Assembly: GCF_023499255.1 (NCBI RefSeq)
Contig: NZ_CP092183.1
Coordinates: 5,080,501-5,144,500 of the forward strand
Source: Couchioplanes caeruleus
GTDB taxonomy: Bacteria; Actinomycetota; Actinomycetes; Mycobacteriales; Micromonosporaceae
Direction of reading: 5' to 3'
Length of the DNA: 64,000 nucleotides
Under the pieces are notes generated by a model, which did not search any database, was not told the origin of the DNA, and saw only the letters and a program-made list of their open reading frames with translations. The position numbers and the translations under genes were made by a program. Below, piece by piece: positions 52,458 through 61,741 of this stretch. Position 1 is the stretch's first letter, and every line of letters begins with the position of its first letter.

Positions 52458-54011
52458 TCAGACGAAGATGCTCAGGATCATCACGCAGCCGAAGCCGACC
52501 ACCGAGATGATCGTCTCCATCACCGACCACGTCTTGATGGTCTGTCCGACGGTCATCCCGAAGTACTCCTTGACGAGCCAGAACCCGGCGTCGTTGACGT
52601 GCGAGAAGAACAGCGACCCGGCGCCGATCGCGAGCGCCAGCAGCGACACCTCGGGCTTGTCCAGGGTCGCGGCCAGCGGCGCGACGATGCCCGCGGCGGT
52701 GATCGTGGCGACCGTGGCGGACCCGGTGGCCACCCGGATGCCGACCGCCGCGAGGAAGCCGAGCACCAGTGCCGAGATGTTGGCGTCCTTCGCCGCGTCC
52801 GCCACGACGTTGCCGACGCCCGCGTCCACCAGGACCTGCTTGAAGCCGCCGCCCGCCGCGACGATGAGCAGGATGCCCGCGATCGGCGGCAGCGCCCCGC
52901 CGAGCACCGACGAGGTCTGCGACCGGTCGAAGCCGGCCCGCTTGCCGAGCGTCCACATCGCCAGCAGCACCCCGAGCAGCAGCGCCACCACCGGGTCGCC
53001 GAGCACCTCGAGGGCGCTGCGCACGCCGTTGCCCTTGTCGAGGGTCAGCTCGGCGATCGCCCGCAGCAGCATCAGCACGATGGGCAGCAGCACGGTCAGC
53101 ACCGCGGGCCAGAAGCCCGGGTTGCGCCGCCCGGCCGGCAGGCCCCGGTCGACCGGCTCGTCCGGCTCGCCGGTGCCCGCATTGGCCAGGTCGTCGCGGT
53201 CCACGAAGTCCTGACCACCGGCCGGGCCCGAGGCGGGACGGTCGCCGGCCGGGCCGGAACCGCGGCGCTCGCGCGCGGGGCCGGAACCCACCCGGTCGCC
53301 CGCCGGAGCTCCGGCGCCCACCAGCGCCCGTCCCGGCACGGCGACCGGCACCCGCTTGGCGATGAAGTTGCCGAAGACCGGGCCCGCGATGAGCACCGTC
53401 GGGATCGCGCAGATCAGCCCGAACGCCAGGGTCAGGCCCAGGTCGGCGTTCAGGTTCGCGATCGCCACCAGCGGGCCCGGGTGCGGCGGGACCAGGCCGT
53501 GCAGCACCGACAGACCGGCCAGCGCCGGGATGCCGATCTTCAGCAGGGGCACGTCCGTACGCTGCGCGACCAGCAGCACGATCGGCACGAGCAGCACGAC
53601 GCCGACCTCGAAGAACAGCGGCAGGCCGATGAGCGCGGCGACGCCCGCCATCGCCCACGGCAGCGCCGAGCCGGAGAACTTGCGCACGATCGTGGCGACG
53701 ATGCCGTCCGCGCCGCCGGACTCCGCCAGCAGCGCGCCGATCATGGAGCCGAGGGCGATGAGCAGGCCGACGCTGCCGGCCGTACTGCCGACGCCCTTGG
53801 TGAACGAGGTGACGGTGTCGGCCGGCGCGACGCCGGCGACGATGCCGAGCACGGCCGCCCCGACGACGAGGGCCAGGAAGGGGTGCCATTTCGCCCAGGC
53901 GATGAGCAGAATGACGGCCGCGATGCCCAGCACGGCGGCGAGGACGAGTTGGCCGGTACCCGCGGAGGTGATCGCCTCCGCGGCCAGCGAGTGAGCGGCG
54001 TGCGCAATCAT
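52458..54011 (-). CDS. GntP-family gluconate:H+ symporter with hydrophilic insert
   Basis: This 517-residue transporter has about 12-14 helices with IALGSMIGALLAESGGADGI, GLPLFFEVGVVLLVPI, HGLVPPHPGP and SHVNDAGFWLVKEYFG, typical of GntP. Residues 226-298 form a charged, low-complexity loop with repeats such as GSGPAGDRP, longer than in textbook members. No gluconate kinase is adjacent. The gene is monocistronic and diverges from the FUSC gene. Confidence 0.92.
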   Translation of the reverse strand: MIAHAAHSLAAEAITSAGTGQLVLAAVLGIAAVILLIAWAKWHPFLALVVGAAVLGIVAGVAPADTVTSFTKGVGSTAGSVGLLIALGSMIGALLAESGGADGIVATIVRKFSGSALPWAMAGVAALIGLPLFFEVGVVLLVPIVLLVAQRTDVPLLKIGIPALAGLSVLHGLVPPHPGPLVAIANLNADLGLTLAFGLICAIPTVLIAGPVFGNFIAKRVPVAVPGRALVGAGAPAGDRVGSGPARERRGSGPAGDRPASGPAGGQDFVDRDDLANAGTGEPDEPVDRGLPAGRRNPGFWPAVLTVLLPIVLMLLRAIAELTLDKGNGVRSALEVLGDPVVALLLGVLLAMWTLGKRAGFDRSQTSSVLGGALPPIAGILLIVAAGGGFKQVLVDAGVGNVVADAAKDANISALVLGFLAAVGIRVATGSATVATITAAGIVAPLAATLDKPEVSLLALAIGAGSLFFSHVNDAGFWLVKEYFGMTVGQTIKTWSVMETIISVVGFGCVMILSIFV

Positions 54012-54083
54012 GGGCGAGCCGTACCCCGATCAGGTGAAAACCAATCCCGCATCGGAACCCCGCCGGAAGGGTACGCCGACCCC

Positions 54084-55703
54084 GTGCAATGGATCCGCGA
54101 CTCCGCCCGCGTACGCCCGGCCGACGCGGCGTGGGCCTTCGCGCTGCGCGCCGGGCTCGCGGTGGCGTTCCCCCTGGTGACGCTGACCCTCGCCGGCCAC
54201 CCGTCCCGGTCCGGGATCGCGACGTTCGGTTCGTTCGCCGCCCTGTACGCCCGCGACGCCCACTACCGGTCCCGCGGCCGGGTGGTGGCCGCCGCGGGCC
54301 TCGGCCTCGTCGCGTGCGTGGTGCTCGGCACGCTCGTGTCGCTCAGCCCGTCCCCCGCCCTCCCGGCCGTGGTCGCGGTGTCGCTCGTCGGGGCCGCTGC
54401 CACCTGGCTGGCCGGGGTGTTCCGGGTGGGGCCGCCCGCCGGGCTGATGTTCGCGTTCGCGACCGCCGTGGCTGCCGCCGTACCCGCACGACCCGCCGAC
54501 GTGGCCCGCAACGCCGCGCTCACCGCCGCCGCGGCGGCCGTCGCCTGGGTGATCGCCATGGCCGGCGCGGCGGTCGACCGGGACGGCCCGCGCCGCCTGG
54601 CCGTCGCCCGTGCCCTGCGCCGGGTCGCGGCCGCCCGGGGTGTGCCGGAGAGCCCGGCCGGCCTGCGGCTGCGCCACCAGGCGGCGACGGCGGTCGCCCG
54701 GGCCTGGGACGCCCTCCCCGCCGGCCACCCTCTCGAGCCTCTCGTGGCCCGGGCCGAGAGCGCGCTCGCGGCGACCGGCGCCGAAGGCCTCGAGCGGGAC
54801 CGGGACGAGCTGATGCGGCTCGCCGGCGCGGTTCCCCGGCGCGGGCCGGTGCCCACGCTGCGCGGCACCGCGTCCGAGTCGGCGGAGATCACCGGACGGC
54901 ATCAGGCCGCCGGTCTGGCCGGTCCGCCGTACCGGGATCTGCTGCGCCGGTCGGTGCGGAGCACGTCGCTGGGCGGGCCGCTGCTCGTCGCGGCGGCACG
55001 GGTCGCGGCCGGGGCGTTGGTCGCGGGGGCGCTGGCCGGGTCGGTGGCGCACGCGACCGGGATGGGACACGCGTACTGGGCGTCGGTGTCGGCGGTCGCC
55101 GTGCTGCAGGGCGCGAACCTGCTGATCTCCCTGCACCGCGGCGTGCAGCGGGCCGCCGGGACCGTCGCCGGGTTGCTCGTCGCCGTGGCAGCGGTCGCCG
55201 CGCCGGGCGGCACCTGGACGCTGGTCGCCGGCATCATCGTCGCCCAGGTGGCCGCCGAGCTGCTGGTGATCCGCAACTACGGGCTCGCCATGGTGGCCGT
55301 GACCCCGCTGGCACTGCTGGTGGGCGAGATGGGACACCCCGGCCCACCCGCGGAGCTGCTGCGCGACCGTCTGGTGCAGACCGTGCTGGGATGCGTGCTC
55401 GGCCTGCTGGGGGCGGTGGCCGTACGAACCCGTACGGCCACGCGCCACCTCGAGGCCGCGATCGCCGCGTGCACCGCGACCACCGCCCGGCTCGGCGCCG
55501 CGGACCATGCCGAGCAGGCCGCGCTCGCGCCCCGGCTTGCCCGGGAGCTGACGGTGCTGCGCGAGGCCTACGACGTCGCGGCCGGCGAGCCGGGCCTGCC
55601 ACCGGGCGCCACGCAGCGGGTGCTCGACGCGGAGCGGCGGGGGCGGCTGGCCCTCGCGCGGCTGCCGGTCAGCCCTGCAGCGCCGTCGCCAGGCCCCGCT
55701 TGA
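54084..55703 (+). CDS. FUSC-family membrane protein
   Basis: This 539-residue protein has two membrane bundles: an N-terminal one to about 165 (FALRAGLAVAFPLVTLTLAG) and a C-terminal FUSC domain (WASVSAVAVLQGANLLISLHRGVQRAAGTVAGLL). A cytoplasmic helical linker lies between. Relatives include fusaric-acid-resistance and aromatic-acid efflux proteins. The start is GTG. The specific role is not shown. Confidence 0.85.
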   Translation: MQWIRDSARVRPADAAWAFALRAGLAVAFPLVTLTLAGHPSRSGIATFGSFAALYARDAHYRSRGRVVAAAGLGLVACVVLGTLVSLSPSPALPAVVAVSLVGAAATWLAGVFRVGPPAGLMFAFATAVAAAVPARPADVARNAALTAAAAAVAWVIAMAGAAVDRDGPRRLAVARALRRVAAARGVPESPAGLRLRHQAATAVARAWDALPAGHPLEPLVARAESALAATGAEGLERDRDELMRLAGAVPRRGPVPTLRGTASESAEITGRHQAAGLAGPPYRDLLRRSVRSTSLGGPLLVAAARVAAGALVAGALAGSVAHATGMGHAYWASVSAVAVLQGANLLISLHRGVQRAAGTVAGLLVAVAAVAAPGGTWTLVAGIIVAQVAAELLVIRNYGLAMVAVTPLALLVGEMGHPGPPAELLRDRLVQTVLGCVLGLLGAVAVRTRTATRHLEAAIAACTATTARLGAADHAEQAALAPRLARELTVLREAYDVAAGEPGLPPGATQRVLDAERRGRLALARLPVSPAAPSPGPA

Positions 55704-55719
55704 CGCTGCGGGTGAGCAT

Positions 55720-56361
55720 CTAGCCCTCGACGGTGGCACGCTGGTCGTTCCAGAGCGAGACGCCCAGGCCGATCAGCGCCACACCGGTCGGGACGGCCAG
55801 CGGCCGGTTGAACGACTCCGGGAGGACGGCGAGGGCGACCGTCGCGACGGTGCCCACCGCCAGCAGCGCAGCGGCCCAGCGGGCGAGGACGCCGGCCCGG
55901 AACAGCGCGACACCGAACACGCAGCCGCCCGCGAGATAGCCGACGGAGCCCAGGACGATGACCGTCTGCAGGGCCCCGATGCCGTGGACAGCGGTGCCGC
56001 CGAAGGCCACGGCGAGCACGTCCGCGACGTAGCCGGGGGCGGTGTCCGCCAGCGACGGCAGGACCGTCGCCGCGATGATCTCGATGCCCAGCATGAGCAG
56101 GTAGCCGGCGGCGAACACCGCGTACCCGGCAAGGCCGAGGATGCCCGCCTGCCGGACCTGGCGCAGGTACATGCCGGTGATGCCGGCGAGTGCGAGCGCC
56201 GCCATGACCGCCTTGGCCGTGCTGCGGACGATCCAGTCGGTGGTGGTGACCGTCGCGAGCCCCATGGGCGGGTGGCCGATCTGGACGCCGACGAAGAGCA
56301 GTCCGGCGATCGCGGCGCAGATGCCGGCGGCGCGCAGCAGCGTCCGGGCGGTGATGGTCAT
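55720..56361 (-). CDS. Integral membrane protein under TetR control
   Basis: This 213-residue protein has about six helices (LLRAAGICAAIAGLLFVGVQ, ILGLAGYAVFAAGYLLMLGI, LFRAGVLARWAAALLAVG). It resembles DUF4386-like membrane proteins but I do not assign it. It diverges from a TetR gene across 99 bp with strong palindromes, so it is probably that repressor's target. Confidence 0.8.
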   Translation of the reverse strand: MTITARTLLRAAGICAAIAGLLFVGVQIGHPPMGLATVTTTDWIVRSTAKAVMAALALAGITGMYLRQVRQAGILGLAGYAVFAAGYLLMLGIEIIAATVLPSLADTAPGYVADVLAVAFGGTAVHGIGALQTVIVLGSVGYLAGGCVFGVALFRAGVLARWAAALLAVGTVATVALAVLPESFNRPLAVPTGVALIGLGVSLWNDQRATVEG

Positions 56362-56380
56362 GGCGAGCTCCTCCCAAGCG

Positions 56381-56437
56381 AAGGTGTACGACGTACACCT
56401 TCGGTGGCGACGACGGTAGGTGTACGGTGTACGCCTG
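56381..56437. promoter_or_regulatory. TetR operators between the membrane and tetR genes
   Basis: A perfect palindrome has arms AAGGTGTACG (56381-56390) and CGTACACCTT (56392-56401) around one base. A second imperfect copy, AGGTGTACGGTGTACGCCT, lies at 56418-56436. They are 36 bp apart and sit directly before both divergent genes. Confidence 0.75.
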
Positions 56438-56460
56438 TCAAGCCGGATGAAGGAGGACCG

Positions 56461-57165
56461 GTGCCCACGAGCCCTGCGAGCACGAGCCGCGAGCGGCTGA
56501 ACCGCGCCCGGGTGCTGGCCGCTGCCGTGCGGGTCGCCGACGAGGGTGGCTTCGACGGGCTCACCATGCGCCGGCTGGCCGACCGGCTGGGCGTGGTGCC
56601 GATGGCGATCTACAAGCACGTCACGGACAAGGACGACCTGCTCGACGGCATGATCGACCTGGTCTTCGCGGAGGTCGCGATCCCGGCCGGCGGCGACTGG
56701 CGTGCCGCGCTGCACACGCGCGCCTCATCGATGCGCGACGCCCTGCTGCGGCACCCGTGGGCGGTCGGGCGGATGGAGACGGGCACCCCCGGCCCGGCCA
56801 ACCTGCGCCACCACAACGCCGTGCTCGCCTGCCTGCGCCGCGACGCGGGCTTCTCGTTCCGCGCCGCCGTGCACGCGTCCAACCTGATGGACGCCTATGT
56901 GTACGGGTTCGCCCTGCAGGAGAAGACGCTCGCCGGCGACATCCCCGCCGAGGCGGCACGGCGCCGGACGGCCGTCGCGCAACGACAACCGTCGGAGATC
57001 GAGGAGTACCCGTTCCTCGTCGAGGTGGTCACCGAGCTGGCGAGGACCGGCTTCAGCTTCCCCGACGAGTTCCGCTTCGGGCTCGACCTCATCCTCGACG
57101 GCCTCGCCCGCCTGGCCCCCGGCGCCACGGAAGACGGCCCGGACGGCCGAGGCCCGGAGGGCTAG
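56461..57165 (+). CDS. TetR-family regulator with TetR_C-type domain
   Basis: This 234-residue protein has helix-turn-helix LTMRRLADRLGVVPMAIYKHVTDKDDLLDGM, which matches the classic TetR group, and a longer helical C-terminal domain. GTG follows AAGGAGG. It should repress the divergent membrane gene through the GTGTAC palindromes. Its TAG stop shares CTAG with the convergent tetR gene. Confidence 0.93.
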   Translation: MPTSPASTSRERLNRARVLAAAVRVADEGGFDGLTMRRLADRLGVVPMAIYKHVTDKDDLLDGMIDLVFAEVAIPAGGDWRAALHTRASSMRDALLRHPWAVGRMETGTPGPANLRHHNAVLACLRRDAGFSFRAAVHASNLMDAYVYGFALQEKTLAGDIPAEAARRRTAVAQRQPSEIEEYPFLVEVVTELARTGFSFPDEFRFGLDLILDGLARLAPGATEDGPDGRGPEG

Positions 57166-57761
57166 CGCGGGCCCAGCGGCAGACCGGCCTGCAGGAGGTC
57201 GAGGGCGCGGTCCATGGCGTCGAACTCGTCGCTGTCCAGCGCGGGCTCGTCGCGGCCCTGCGGCAGCGCCGCCAGCAGGGAACCGATGACCGCCCCGGCC
57301 AGCACGCGGGCCGGGAAGTCGTCGCCCGGAAGCCCGGCCCGCTCCGCCACGACCGCGGCCAGCAGGTCGACGGCGGCCGCGTACTGGTGCAGGGAGCGGG
57401 CCCGCAGCTCGGGCACCGACTGGATCAGCCGCTGCCGCCGCCGCTCCTGCACCCGCTGCTCCCGGCTGACGCCGGCGAAGACCTGCCGGATGCCGCGCTT
57501 GATCGCCTCGACCGGGTGCAGGTCCACCGGCTGTTCGCGGACCGCCTGCACGAGGAGCGGGTCGAGGTCGTCGGCGAGGACGACGTCCTCCTTGGTCGGG
57601 AAGTACCGGAAGAACGTGCTCTGCGAGACGTCCGCCGCCTCGGCGATCTGATCGACCGTCGTGGCGGCGTACCCCTGCTCGTCGAAGAGCCGCAGCGCGT
57701 GCTCGCGGATCGCGGCGCGCGTCCTGGCTTTCTTGCGTTCCCGCAGTCCCGGCGGCGTCAT
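57162..57761 (-). CDS. TetR-family regulator in operon with an MFS exporter
   Basis: This 199-residue protein has helix-turn-helix TTVDQIAEAADVSQSTFFRYFPTKEDVV and a helical C-terminus. The ATG overlaps the MFS stop as ATGA, so exporter and repressor are made together. A perfect palindrome before the MFS gene is its likely operator. Confidence 0.92.
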   Translation of the reverse strand: MTPPGLRERKKARTRAAIREHALRLFDEQGYAATTVDQIAEAADVSQSTFFRYFPTKEDVVLADDLDPLLVQAVREQPVDLHPVEAIKRGIRQVFAGVSREQRVQERRRQRLIQSVPELRARSLHQYAAAVDLLAAVVAERAGLPGDDFPARVLAGAVIGSLLAALPQGRDEPALDSDEFDAMDRALDLLQAGLPLGPR

Positions 57762-59293
57762 ACCGTCGATTCTGCCGCCGCCGGCGGCGAGAGCGGCGTG
57801 CGGGGGACCTCCGGCGCGTCGTCCGGTCGCGCCGGCCGGCCCGGAAGAAAGATCATCGAGAGTACGGCGCCACACATCGCAACCGCAGCGGCCACGAGCA
57901 TCGTCAGGGCCATGCCGTCGGTGAACGCCGAACGCACCACGTCGAGCAGCCCGGGGTCGCCGAGGCGGCGGGCCACCGCGACCCCCGCCGAGACGCTGTC
58001 GCGGGCCGTGTCCGGCAGCGCCGCCCCGTCGACCCCGTCGCGGTACGCGGAGTTCAGCACCGTACCGAGCACGGCCACCCCGATCGCGCTGCCGACCTGG
58101 CGCATCGCCTGGATCAGCCCGGAGCCCACCCCGCTGCGCTCGTGCGACAGGGCGCCCAGCGCGGCGTTCATCGCCGGGGGCATGGTCAGCCCGAGGCCGA
58201 TGCCGGCGAGCGTGATCCAGACGGCGACGAAGCCGTACCCCGAGTCCGGGCCGGTGGCCGTACCCAGCAGCAGGCCGCCGGCGATCAGCAGCAGCCCGGC
58301 CGTCACGACGGCCTTGGCGCCGAGCCGGTTCTCGAGCTTGCCACCGATGCGCGCGCCGACCATCAGCCCGCCGATGACCGGCAGCAGCCGCAGTCCCGTG
58401 CCGAACGCGTCGTTGCCGCCGATCTCCTGGAAGAACAACGGCAGCGCGAACAGCAGGCCGAACATCGCGAAGCTGGCGACCGTGGCGAGCAGCGCGCCCC
58501 AGGTGAAGCCCCGCGAGCGGAACAGCACGAGGTCGACCAGCGGCGCCTTCGCGCGGCGCTGCCACCAGCCGAAGAGCCCGAGGAGCACCGCCCCGGCCAC
58601 GGCCGTGGGCACGGCACGGGCGTCGGTCCAGCCGCGTTCGCCGGCCTCGATGACGCCGTACGTGACGGCCACCAGACCGGCCGTGGACAGCAGCACGCCG
58701 AGCGGGTCGAAACGCCGCTTCCGGTCGCCGTGCGACTCGGGGACCCACAGCGCCACCGCGACGACGCCGGCGACCACCAGCGGCACGTTGATCAGGAAGA
58801 CCGAGCCCCACCAGAAGTGGTCCAGCAGGTAGCCGCCGACCAGCGGGCCGAGCGGGATGCCCAGCGTGTTGGCGGTGACCCAGACGGTCAGCGCCCGGCC
58901 CCGCTCCTTCGGGTCGAAGATCACGGTGAGCACGGCCGAGCTGAGCGGCATGATCACCGCCGCGCCGAGCCCGAGCACCGCGCGGGCCGCGACGAGCTGG
59001 CCGGAGGTCGTGGCGTACGAACACGCGGCCGACGCGGTCCCGAAGAGAACCAGCGCGCCGAGCAGCATCCGCTTGCGGCCGAACCGGTCGCCGAGCATCC
59101 CGGCGGGCAGCAGCGCGGCGGCGAGCACGAGCAGGTAGGAGGTGGTGAACCACTGCAGGTCACCGGTCGTCGCCCGCAGGTCTCCCGCGAGCGTCGGCAG
59201 GGCCACGGACAGCACGGTGCTGTCCAGCCCGATCGCGATGGTGCTGAGGGAGAGGGCCGCGAGCGCCCACCAGCGTGAATTGGAGGTAGCCAT
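57758..59293 (-). CDS. MFS drug exporter, DHA2 (14-helix) family
   Basis: This 511-residue transporter has GLDSTVLSVALPTLAGDL, LGDRFGRKRMLLG and LGPLVGGYLLDHFWWGSVFLINVP, the same family as the exporter at 16.9 kb. Twelve to fourteen helices are expected. ATG at 59293 lacks a clear ribosome site, and TTG at 59326 falls in the operator, so leaderless or weak initiation is possible. It leads an MFS-tetR operon. Confidence 0.9.
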   Translation of the reverse strand: MATSNSRWWALAALSLSTIAIGLDSTVLSVALPTLAGDLRATTGDLQWFTTSYLLVLAAALLPAGMLGDRFGRKRMLLGALVLFGTASAACSYATTSGQLVAARAVLGLGAAVIMPLSSAVLTVIFDPKERGRALTVWVTANTLGIPLGPLVGGYLLDHFWWGSVFLINVPLVVAGVVAVALWVPESHGDRKRRFDPLGVLLSTAGLVAVTYGVIEAGERGWTDARAVPTAVAGAVLLGLFGWWQRRAKAPLVDLVLFRSRGFTWGALLATVASFAMFGLLFALPLFFQEIGGNDAFGTGLRLLPVIGGLMVGARIGGKLENRLGAKAVVTAGLLLIAGGLLLGTATGPDSGYGFVAVWITLAGIGLGLTMPPAMNAALGALSHERSGVGSGLIQAMRQVGSAIGVAVLGTVLNSAYRDGVDGAALPDTARDSVSAGVAVARRLGDPGLLDVVRSAFTDGMALTMLVAAAVAMCGAVLSMIFLPGRPARPDDAPEVPRTPLSPPAAAESTV

Positions 59294-59322
59294 GAAATGA
59301 GGGTAACTGTCAAAAGCTAGAG

Positions 59323-59335
59323 ACAATCAGATTGT
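59323..59335. promoter_or_regulatory. Palindrome before the MFS-tetR operon
   Basis: ACAATC-A-GATTGT is a perfect 13-bp palindrome about 30 bp upstream of the MFS ATG and 22 bp before the divergent amidohydrolase gene. It is the probable site for the TetR encoded in the operon. Confidence 0.6.
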
Positions 59336-59356
59336 GACGTACGCCATCATCGAACC

Positions 59357-60217
59357 GTGACCGCCTTCGCCACCGCGCTCGGCCTGCCGGGGCTCGCCGA
59401 CGTGCACACCCACTTCCTGCCCGAACGGATGCAGCGCCGCGTCTGGGCGCACTTCGACGAGGCAGGGCCCCTCATCGGCCGCGAATGGCCCATCCACTAC
59501 CGCGGCAGTGCCGCCGAACGGGTCGCCACGCTCGGCGAGCTCGGCGTACGGGTGTTCACGGCGCTCGCGTACGCCCACCGCCCCGGCATGGCCGCGGACC
59601 TCAACACCTGGACGCTGGACTTCGCCGCCCGTACGCCCGGCTGCCTGCCCAGCGCCACGTTCTTCCCCGAGCCGTCGGCGGCGCAGGACGTCCGTACGGC
59701 GCTGGAGCGCGGCGCACGCATCTTCAAACTGCACCTGCAGGTCGGCGGCTTCGACCCGCGCAGCGCCGAGCTGGACGAGGCCTGGGGAATCCTCGCCGAG
59801 ACCGGCACCCCGGTGATCGTGCACGCCGGCTCCGGCCCGGTCCCCCACCGCTTCACCGGCCCCGGCCCGATCGGCGAGGTGCTGCGCCGCCACCCCCGGC
59901 TCGCCATGATCGCCGCGCACCTCGGCGCCCCGGAGTACGCGGGCTTCCTCGAGCTCGCCGAGCGCCACGAGCGCGCCGGCCTCGACACGACCATGGCGTT
60001 CACCGCGTTCTTCGAGGACATCGCCCCGTTCCCGCGCGAGCTGCTCCCCCGGCTGCGCGACCTCGGGCTCGCCGGCAAGGTCCTGCTGGGCAGCGACTTC
60101 CCGAGCATCCCGTACCCGTACGCCCACCAGCTGGACGCGCTGGCCGCCCTCGGCCTCGGCGACGCCTGGCTGCGCGCGGTGTGCTGGTACAACGCGGCCC
60201 GTCTTTTCGATCTCTGA
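59357..60217 (+). CDS. Amidohydrolase-family metal-dependent hydrolase
   Basis: This 286-residue TIM barrel has DVHTHFLP (HxH metal motif), TPVIVHAGS, MIAAHLGAPEY and a catalytic Asp in LLGSDFPSIPYP. The set resembles amidohydrolase_2/ACMSD-like enzymes, which decarboxylate or hydrolyse cyclic or aromatic acids. The start is GTG. It may be expressed with the small gene and kinase downstream. Confidence 0.9.
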   Translation: MTAFATALGLPGLADVHTHFLPERMQRRVWAHFDEAGPLIGREWPIHYRGSAAERVATLGELGVRVFTALAYAHRPGMAADLNTWTLDFAARTPGCLPSATFFPEPSAAQDVRTALERGARIFKLHLQVGGFDPRSAELDEAWGILAETGTPVIVHAGSGPVPHRFTGPGPIGEVLRRHPRLAMIAAHLGAPEYAGFLELAERHERAGLDTTMAFTAFFEDIAPFPRELLPRLRDLGLAGKVLLGSDFPSIPYPYAHQLDALAALGLGDAWLRAVCWYNAARLFDL

Positions 60218-60294
60218 CGGCGCGTCCGGCCCCCATGACCTGCGCCGCTGTGACACGATTCCCTTCGATCGATCGCGCCGGGGAGGTGGCGGAG

Positions 60295-60450
60295 ATGAAG
60301 AAGGCCGTCGGCTGGATCGTGCTCGCGCTGGTCATCTTCTACATCGGCACGAACCCGGGCCCGGCCGCGGACATCGCGCGCAGCCTCGGCGACGGTGTCG
60401 CGGAGGTGTTCCGCAACGTCGGCGTCTTCTTCTCCGACCTCGCGTCCTGA
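60295..60450 (+). CDS. Small single-span membrane protein
   Basis: This 51-residue protein has one membrane helix near 5-20 (VGWIVLALVIFYIG) followed by an amphipathic stretch (ARSLGDGVAEVFRNVGVFF). GGCGGAG precedes the ATG. It lies 5 bp before a PfkB kinase gene. I recognise no family. Confidence 0.65.
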   Translation: MKKAVGWIVLALVIFYIGTNPGPAADIARSLGDGVAEVFRNVGVFFSDLAS

Positions 60451-60455
60451 CCGCC

Positions 60456-61298
60456 GTGCGGGTCGTCTGCGTCGGCCTGGCCACCGTCGACCTGGTCCAG
60501 CGCGTCGACCGCCTGCCCGGCCCGGACGACAAGGCGGAGGCGCTGTCCGCGGAGGTCGCGGCCGGCGGCCCGGCCACCAACGCCGCGATCACCGCCGCGG
60601 CGCTCGGCGCCCAGGTCACCCTGGTCACGGCGGTCGGCGCCCACCCGCTCGGCGACCTCATCCGGGCAGACCTGGCCGCCCACGGCGTCACGCTGCTCGA
60701 CGCTGCGCCGGACGCCCACGAGCCCCCACCGGTCTCGGCCGTCACGGTGCTCGACGCGACCGGCGGGCGCACGATCGTGAGCCGTAACGCGCGGGGCGTC
60801 GCTGTGGCCGTACCGCCGGATCTCGCGCAGACCCTGACCACCGCGGACGCGGTGCTGGCCGACGGGCATCATCCCGCGCTGGCCCTGGCGGCCGCGCGCA
60901 GCGGGCGGCCGCTGGTGCTGGACGCGGGCACGTGGCGGCCGGTCTTCGCGGGCCTGCTCCCCCACGCAGCGATCGCCGCCTGCTCCGCGGCCTTCCACCC
61001 ACCCGGCGCCCTCGGCACGGTCCCGGCCCTGCGAGCGCTCGGCGCGGAACGCGGAGCGATCACCCGCGGGCCGGACCCGGTCCAGTGGTGGTCGGGCGAC
61101 GACTCCGGCGAGCTCGAGGTGCCCCGCGTGCCGGCGGTCGACACGGCCGGCGCGGGGGACGCCTTCCACGGCGCGCTGACGGTCGCGGTGGCGGGTGGCG
61201 CGGAGCTCACGGAGGCGCTGCGCTCCGCGATCGGCGTCGCCGGCATCCGCGTCCAGCACCGCGGCCCCCGCTCCTGGCTCGCGGCGCTGCGGGGTTAG
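60456..61298 (+). CDS. PfkB-family carbohydrate kinase
   Basis: This 280-residue protein has an N-terminal GGPATNAAITAAALGA motif and the catalytic anion-hole motif DTAGAGDAFHGAL. It fits ribokinase-like sugar or nucleoside kinases. The start is GTG. It converges on the HIT gene, with stops sharing TTAG. Confidence 0.92.
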   Translation: MRVVCVGLATVDLVQRVDRLPGPDDKAEALSAEVAAGGPATNAAITAAALGAQVTLVTAVGAHPLGDLIRADLAAHGVTLLDAAPDAHEPPPVSAVTVLDATGGRTIVSRNARGVAVAVPPDLAQTLTTADAVLADGHHPALALAAARSGRPLVLDAGTWRPVFAGLLPHAAIAACSAAFHPPGALGTVPALRALGAERGAITRGPDPVQWWSGDDSGELEVPRVPAVDTAGAGDAFHGALTVAVAGGAELTEALRSAIGVAGIRVQHRGPRSWLAALRG

Positions 61299-61693
61299 CG
61301 GTCGAGGGCGGCCAGGATGCGCTGGTGGTGGGCGTCCAGGTCCTCCGCCGGGACGTCGGAGTTCGCCCGGCCGAAGTCGAAGTCGGCCATGTCGTGGGCC
61401 GGGAAGACGTGGACGTGGGCGTGCGGCACCTCGAAGCCCGCGACGATCAGCCCGATCCGCGGCGCGTCGAACGCCCGCTTCAGCGCGCCGCCGATCGTGT
61501 GGCTCACCGCCATCACGTGGGCGTACAGGTCCGGGTCCAGGTCCGTCCACTGGTCGACCTCGGCGCGCGGCACGACCAGGGTGTGGCCGGGGGTGAGCGG
61601 GGCGATGGTCAGGAACGCCGCGACCCGCTCGTCCGACCAGACGATGCGGCCGGGCAGCTCGCCGTTGATGATTTTCGTGAAGATGGTCGGCAC
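61295..61693 (-). CDS. HIT-family nucleotide hydrolase
   Basis: This 132-residue protein has TIFTKIINGELPGRIVW, TPGHTLVVPRAEV and the histidine triad HAHVHVFP. Members hydrolyse nucleotide phosphoramidates or dinucleotides. It ends in the tetranucleotide shared with the converging kinase gene. Confidence 0.94.
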   Translation of the reverse strand: MPTIFTKIINGELPGRIVWSDERVAAFLTIAPLTPGHTLVVPRAEVDQWTDLDPDLYAHVMAVSHTIGGALKRAFDAPRIGLIVAGFEVPHAHVHVFPAHDMADFDFGRANSDVPAEDLDAHHQRILAALDR

Positions 61694-61741
61694 GGCCCTA
61701 TCAGATCACAGCGGCCCGGGGCCGCGCCGACGCCGGGCAGG

